Under the pieces are notes generated by a model. That model was not told the DNA's origin, did not search any database, and saw only the letters and a list, made by a program, of their open reading frames with translations. Positions 58,540 through 64,000 of a stretch of 64,000 bases of DNA are shown here, piece after piece. The stretch spans positions 14,585,001-14,649,000 of the forward strand of contig NC_087093.1 of assembly GCF_963855985.1 (NCBI RefSeq), in the 5' to 3' direction. Made by a program: the position numbers and the translations under genes. Position 1 is the stretch's first letter; each line of letters opens with the position of its first letter. The DNA is from Ostrinia nubilalis (taxonomy: Eukaryota > Arthropoda > Insecta > Lepidoptera > Crambidae).

Positions 58540-58830
58540 ACGTCTATCGCTCCCCCACCCACCTACACTCCATTCACGACTATTATCATCATTGCCTTAC
58601 AATACCAACTCTAGCTATTCCGTGTTCTAAAACGCCAACCGAATGCAACCGGCGAATCTTGGCCCGGACCCGCCCCTCTATTTAGTGCAATTATTACGTC
58701 GCCTCGGAAGCCAAAACGAAAAAGTCGAGCATAGAACCTCGGACCTTGATTAAAATTGTGACGGGATGATTGCGCCCGCGCAGCATCTGCCAGCGAGATC
58801 TTTTTCGGAACGGTAGCTGAACGCGAATTT
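58540..58830. promoter_or_regulatory. GC-rich unique island, possible enhancer
   Basis: CTTGGCCCGGACCCGCCCCT, TTATTACGTCGCCTCGG (CRE-like TTACGTCG) and GCGCCCGCGCAGCATCTGCC. Frames across it show no domain. Confidence 0.3.
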
Positions 58831-59335
58831 GTTTGTGCGAATATGGTAGGGAATATTTTAAAGGAGATTTAATTTGAATCCTTGAAGCTGATACCACTCT
58901 AGATGAGAAATCAAATTAATAGTTTATGGGTGACTGTCACACTGATGATGTCAACAGCCTCTCTGTAATTTATGAATGTAATTATTACAGAAATGCTGCA
59001 TAATGGTTATCATTGATTTTAGGTGATTTCAATTAATTGAACTGAATGTGAATATGACCCTCATTTTGTACTTATTTATTTTCAAATGTACAGACAATGA
59101 ATAAAAAATAAAGGTACTAACTGACAGTAATTCTTTGACTAAGTAAATAAGAATATCTTAAACATTTGGATCAAACGACAGGCCGTTGAGCGTTATCTGA
59201 AAATTGAATTTTCATCTCTGAATCTCGTAATCATGTAAGAATGTCCGTAAGTGTTACTTATCTCGTGCGATGCGACGAATTCGTAATTTGACTTTTCTTT
59301 TTTTATCAATCAGTGCCCCACACTAAACATCTCGA

Positions 59336-59500
59336 ATGCCACCAAACAGTATTGACGCGGGCATCACGAGCGGAACGACGACATCAGACACCTACCTACT
59401 ACAATTTAACGGTTACGCTACTGGGACGGATCACGACTGGGACATTAGGGTGGACATTTTGTGTTGTACTCCAAAATATCGTTATAATGGTACCTATTAA
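59336..59500 (+). CDS. Small ORF of 54 codons, unknown
   Basis: ATG at 59336, TAA at 59498-59500. Starts MPPNSIDAGITSG and contains TSDTYLLQFNGYATGTDHDW and VDILCC. The composition is protein-like and the block is GC-richer than its flanks. A TTTTTTTATCAATCAG acceptor-like site lies 23 bases upstream. No family recognised; could be an exon or a fragment of a mobile element. Confidence 0.3.
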   Translation: MPPNSIDAGITSGTTTSDTYLLQFNGYATGTDHDWDIRVDILCCTPKYRYNGTY

Positions 59501-60593
59501 GCTTGCTTTAGTCATGGTTTGGAAGAAGCCCCAAACGTTCCAGATGGAAGTTTTTATAATGAAAGCATATCAAGTTGGGTTATAGAATTACAAAAGATTC
59601 CAAAATACTCTTGTGCTTAGAAGGACTTGGTAGGTGTCAGGTTAATATTTAATAGCTTACAATCATAACTCACCCTATGTCTTCAAACAAGCATAATAAG
59701 CAATAAAGGTGTTGACAAGGACACGGTCAGTTAACCACCCCATAGTTACTATGGTTAACCATACCGTGTAAGTTTGGCGTGCGATACCTTTAGTCACGGT
59801 ATTGCACACGGTGATCGTAAATTATAGGCGCCTATAAACACTGAGCATTTATTTAAGTTGCTGGGCATTTATTGCTTAATGAAAAAATAAATTGCTTTAT
59901 TTTGCGAGGAATATGATAAGATTGAGCAAATTAGATTTATACTCGTATCATAATTAGATCTATCAATAAACAAATAAATAAGTAACTTACTGTAGATACG
60001 TACGTCCAGGGATTGTACCCCTTTAATTCCCGCGAATCAAGACACAATACATTATCAATTGTTACGCGGTCATATTATAAAATTATTATGCGACCGCTTG
60101 GGGATTGATGGGTTTAGGAAACACATTCATACAATAAGTACGAGCAAAAACAATGGTTTACTTTGTAGGAAATAGACAAAATATATCATGTTGAGATACA
60201 TAATTCATTCATCGATTTTACTGAAAAAACTGAACCACTGCTACCGTGAGGAAGCAAAGAATTTTATAAATAAACGATTTAATCAACCCAGACATTCCAA
60301 TTACCATACTCACAAAACCAATAATAAACAGCCATTGCGTGTCAACAAATTAATCTTTATTGTAATCGAATTAGCTTTAACCATAGCATTTACACGGTTG
60401 TTGCGTGCAATACCGACCGTGAAGGCTTCACGGTCCAGTATACCACGTGCGAGGTATATGGGGTAGTCAGCCAACCGTAGATGCACCTGTGACAAGATTA
60501 AATGATAAATACTGGGGATTTAGCCTTCTGAAGGACGCACACGCAGTAAAATAGGGATCTTCTGATGTGAAGGCTCTTCAAGGTGAAGCTTAA

Positions 60594-61141
60594 CCCTTTG
60601 CGCGATTTAAGTGTCAATCACTGCTTTATTGGAAACTATTATGTGCCTATTTAAACCGATTTATAGCTCATTTTTAATCACCAAATAACTAGCATAATCG
60701 GGTAAAAAAAACTGTTGAAAAAAATGTCATTGGCTTCAATGTATTATTGCAATATACACCTACTTAATTATATAATACAGTGTTTTTGTGATGCAAAGCC
60801 TTACAAAAAGGTCACTTGTATGATATAATTGACTACTAGTTTCTTAAAGTATCACATGCATTCAAAACATTAACAAATTATGAAGATAATAATGATGCTA
60901 GAATTAGTGTAAAAGAAAACACTAAAACAAAAAACAAACAACCTGCAAGTAAACCATAAATAACTTACAAACATCAGGTGCGTCACCACGGTTGAGTATA
61001 CCACGTGCGTGCACTATGGAGGGTGGTTGATAGACCATAGCGTTCACACCTGTTTAGCTTTGAAGAGGCGTGCTGCAAAATGTAATAGGCGTAAAGACCA
61101 CAGGCGTCATTTTGTAAATTGATGACACAGACGTAGAAGGG
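60594..61141. mobile_element. Non-autonomous piggyBac-like element, 548 bp
   Basis: TTAA on both sides (60590-60593 and 61142-61145), ends CCCTTTGCGCG and CGTAGAAGGG. The interior lacks a transposase frame. GAGTATACCACGTGCGTGC (about 60993) echoes CAGTATACCACGTGCGAGG at about 60436 outside it, so a related older copy may sit to the left. Confidence 0.7.
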
Positions 61142-61149
61142 TTAAATTG

Positions 61150-62225
61150 ATAATGGTTAGTACACAATGCTACTTATGATTTAATTTTAATGTGTTGTTG
61201 TGATAATGAAGGTGATCAATAAAATGATTAATCTTGCTCTATACTCAAATCACAACAAAATCATGCTCTATTTCTTGCACAAAATACAATAAGAAACTCG
61301 ATAATTTAGATAATATTTTAATGTAAGCATTTAGATTTCTTTATGCGTATCATTTAAAGGTTTACCATCATTTCATCCAAGAAGAAAAACATTTAACCCT
61401 TGTAAGATTTACCACAAAATTATGCTGCAAGTGCTCAGTGGTTGTGTTTTTTCATTTCCTCAAGCATTTATTGTGAAACTATAGCATTGAGTATCCAAAT
61501 TACAGATACCTGTTGAATTGGTACACAATCACAGCAACTGTCGGTAGAGGGAAACGAAATGAGGTGCAATTTTAGATCATGACTGTACCATTTGGAACTA
61601 CGAAGTCACCCTCCAGTCATAACAGGTGCAAGGAAGGAGGACTTAGCGGGATCCTATCCGACTAGAGACTGCTTAGTATTAGTTATTTGTTTCTTTGTAG
61701 TAATACAATATTTAATATCACGTCATGATCTATATTGACCCCCTTAGAAATGTACCAAACGATCATGATTTACTTAAATTTTGTGCCAATTTGTTAACAA
61801 AATATTATTTCTTCCCATTTTTTTTCGGAACGCAATATAGGTAGATAATGTTTCAATAATAATATTGTCCTAGGGTGTATAAAGAGTAAAATTGATTAAT
61901 ATCCCCCAGAAGACACCAGCCCTTCAGTATTAGTTTGAAGTTAACACCCAGCACTTCTAAGAATCTAACGAAATTTAAGGCAAAGTAAGTTCTTAAAATC
62001 AACCTTGTCAGTCTATTTTACATATTTAATAGAAACAGTTGATTGAAACACATTGATAGAAAATGTACAACAAGCAGATTCCAAACCAGGTTATTGGTTT
62101 ACATTCGCATTTGCAAGAATTCTCAATATTGAAAATGATCGACACAATCGATCTGAATTTGAATGTAATTCGCTCCGTCTTGTGTTTTGTTCAACAGCCC
62201 GTTGTCCAGTTGCAGGTAATATTGG
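61150..62225. other. AT-rich spacer
   Basis: No supported feature. Confidence 0.35.
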
Positions 62226-62229
62226 GTTA

Positions 62230-62556
62230 TTACTGTTTACCCCCGGCCTTCACGACTCGTACCACTTCAGAAATTGTTTCGAACACTTTTCTTGGGGCAC
62301 GTGCTATATCGGCTGCAATTGTGGTCGCTTCTACAAGCTCTATCTGTTGTTCTTGTTTTCTGATAACATTATTTGTTATGGGATTATGGTCTGAGATTGT
62401 GTGTTCATATGATTCATATTCTACTCTTACTATAGCATTCTCATCAGTATTATTATTAACATTAACAACTTTCTTTTTGTTGTCAATGGTACTCGTATTT
62501 ACATAAACAGTATCATTGTTGGTGATTACTATAACTATACCGTATTTCCTAATCAA
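62230..62556 (-). CDS. Unidentified ORF, possibly a real exon or element ORF
   Basis: Minus frame of up to 108 codons ending VVRVVKAGGKQ and a double stop. It is hydrophilic and Asn/Lys/Glu-rich (for example VNVNNNTDENAIVRVEYESY). The plus strand of the same block is also open but reads as a hydrophobic mirror. No ATG at the start of the frame; an acceptor at about 62550 is weak. No family recognised. Confidence 0.3.
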   Translation of the reverse strand: MIRKYGIVIVITNNDTVYVNTSTIDNKKKVVNVNNNTDENAIVRVEYESYEHTISDHNPITNNVIRKQEQQIELVEATTIAADIARAPRKVFETISEVVRVVKAGGKQ

Positions 62557-62662
62557 TTAGCTTTAATTTCCACCAAATTAGCAGTTGGCAAAGGAAACAT
62601 TAAACGCAAACTGTGTCAGCTGCGTTACATTCTTGGTGGTACTTATAAAAGGTCTTTAGAAT

Positions 62663-62920
62663 TTAAATTCTAACTGGACGTTTTTTTGGCCGAAATCCAA
62701 AACGTAATGGCGTACGCGCACGAACGCGTGCAATTTGGTGGAAGTGCGGCAAATAATCGCCTGAGGGCGACGCGAGCGCAATCATACTGTGAGCGCGTGT
62801 CCATTCGACTTCGAAGGGATAGAAAGTCGAGATTGTACGGTGTATGTAGATGATAGAGCTGTGACTTCTTATCAGATCATCGTTTATTGATAGAGACTCC
62901 TTAGAGCCGACCATGAAACT
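62663..62920 (-). other. GC-richer minus-strand open frame
   Basis: An ATG at about 62914 opens a frame through VEWTRAHSMIALASPSGDYL to FGFRPKKRPVRI and a stop at 62663. GC and CpG content is high for the region (62690-62820). The Arg-rich end looks more like a mobile-element fragment or chance than a known protein. Confidence 0.2.
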
Positions 62921-62953
62921 GACGAATAAAACAAATGCAAATTGAAACGACAC

Positions 62954-64000
62954 AATTTAGGCCATCGAAATCCTATCGCTACGACACGATCTTTTTCTAA
63001 CAACCCAGCATGATGATGTTTTGCTTAGGTAATAAAGGTTCTTTATTTATCAAATTAAATCCTAATAGAACTATTGTCATTCGATCACTTACGAAGTATG
63101 GAAAGTCCAAAGCATTGACCGTTCATTACCTACATCTAAAGCTTAGTAAAACAAGCGTTTATTAGATAGCATATTTATAACCATTGAGAAACTATTCATA
63201 AACATTTTGTTGGTTGTTACATATTTAAAAGATATTTATATGATGCAGGTATGTGCAATTTCTTTTTACAATATTGAGAAATTTCCGTCAACTATAATAT
63301 GAAATTTATTAAAATATTTATTCCTTGTCTCATTATCTTAATTCAGTTGATAAATTATGTAAAGATGAATAATGAAATGTTTCAACAGAATTATTTCAAA
63401 TTACTACCTGTTAATGTATATTCTTTTATTAATGTGAGTTTGCATTTAATTACGGTTGCGAATTTTAATTTTAGCCTAAATCTTAAATGTTTTAAGTCCA
63501 ACAAAACGTATCGTTTTAAACATTGGAATAATATCCCGGCTAAAATTTAAACCAGCTATCAAGCGTGGATGTCAGAATGTGCGCCTGCGGCCCGGACGTT
63601 CATTTCGGCTTCTGTTTAAGAACGCGATCTCGAAATTGATGTATTACTCACTTATGCACTTATGGCTGTATGCCTGTTTGGTGTACTACTGAATTTATTG
63701 ATCGATTTTTAAATTAAGTTATTTCGAAGTTTATGTCTATTGAGGAATGAAAATTGACTGTAATCTATTTGCTAGTTCAAGTCTTCATTGCTAGTTCATC
63801 ACAAACACAAAACTTTGTTTAAAATAGTCGATTGAAAATTTTCTAAGTGACAAATTCAAAATATTAATATTTTATACCTTGGTATCAGACTCGACATTAT
63901 CTAGAAAAAAGAAGAAGTCAATGAAGTGATTTCGAGATTACTATCAAAAATAAAGATTAAAGATACCACAAAATATCTGTTCAAAATATACCCCAAGACA
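62954..64000. other. AT-rich right edge
   Basis: The plus frame at 63299-63550 starts with a hydrophobic stretch (MKFIKIFIPCLIILIQLI) but its composition matches random AT-rich DNA. Nothing else is supported. Confidence 0.35.

Noticed and set aside
62053..62506. Hydrophobic plus-strand frames as membrane proteins
   Set aside because: They mirror the more protein-like minus frame and lack conserved motifs.
63299..63550. Secreted protein with signal peptide
   Set aside because: Hydrophobic start, but overall composition equals translated random AT-rich DNA and no splice or promoter signal supports it.
1..64000. CRISPR array, bacterial operon or viral genome
   Set aside because: No regularly spaced repeats, ribosome-binding-site-led gene runs or contiguous viral genes; introns and insect transposons show eukaryotic nuclear DNA.

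Overview
The window looks like nuclear DNA from a moth or butterfly (Lepidoptera). It is AT-rich, gene-poor, intron-bearing and packed with short transposon remnants of lepidopteran type: RTE-like LINE tails ending in (GATGAT)n, tRNA-derived SINEs, TA- and TTAA-flanked MITEs, and a hAT. I cannot name the species. There are no rRNA genes, CRISPR arrays or bacterial operons. Most long open frames are chance or transposon fragments; real coding sequence lies in short exons.

Layout. 1-1103 (+): last three exons of a nose-resistant-to-fluoxetine-6-like membrane acyltransferase, then its 3' UTR to about 1555. 1.8-16.8 kb: transposon-rich spacer with RTE fragments, a long hairpin element near 4.2-4.5 kb, TA-flanked MITEs, a LINE C-terminus at 7.85-8.08 kb and other dispersed repeats. 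16.9-19.95 kb: two GC-rich promoter-like islands and one well-supported PR-domain exon (19740-19947, +) of a PRDM-type transcription factor. The opposite strand here also carries exon-like open frames. 19.95-64 kb: probably the first large intron of that gene, or intergenic DNA. I found no convincing downstream PRDM exon. This stretch holds a TA-flanked element (25.3-26.2 kb), a hAT with an 8-bp target duplication and a nested retroposon (26.7-27.8 kb), SINEs, a perfect 163-bp inverted repeat (28.7-29.3 kb), a deleted piggyBac (31.6-32.6 kb), a foldback element (34.7-35.4 kb), an I-like LINE end (41.9-42.4 kb), and several GC-richer unique islands that could be regulatory.

The least expected observations are three RTE copies with inverted 5' pieces, which fits twin priming; the hAT carrying a retroposon with a 13-bp target duplication; the piggyBac remnant that kept both transposase ends but lost the catalytic core; and a few short exon-like segments with good splice signals (19141-19365 -, 43627-43735 -, 53820-54026 -, 59336-59500 +, 30867-30962 +) that match nothing I recognise. 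Family names for repeats come from sequence features and memory of lepidopteran repeats, not from searches.
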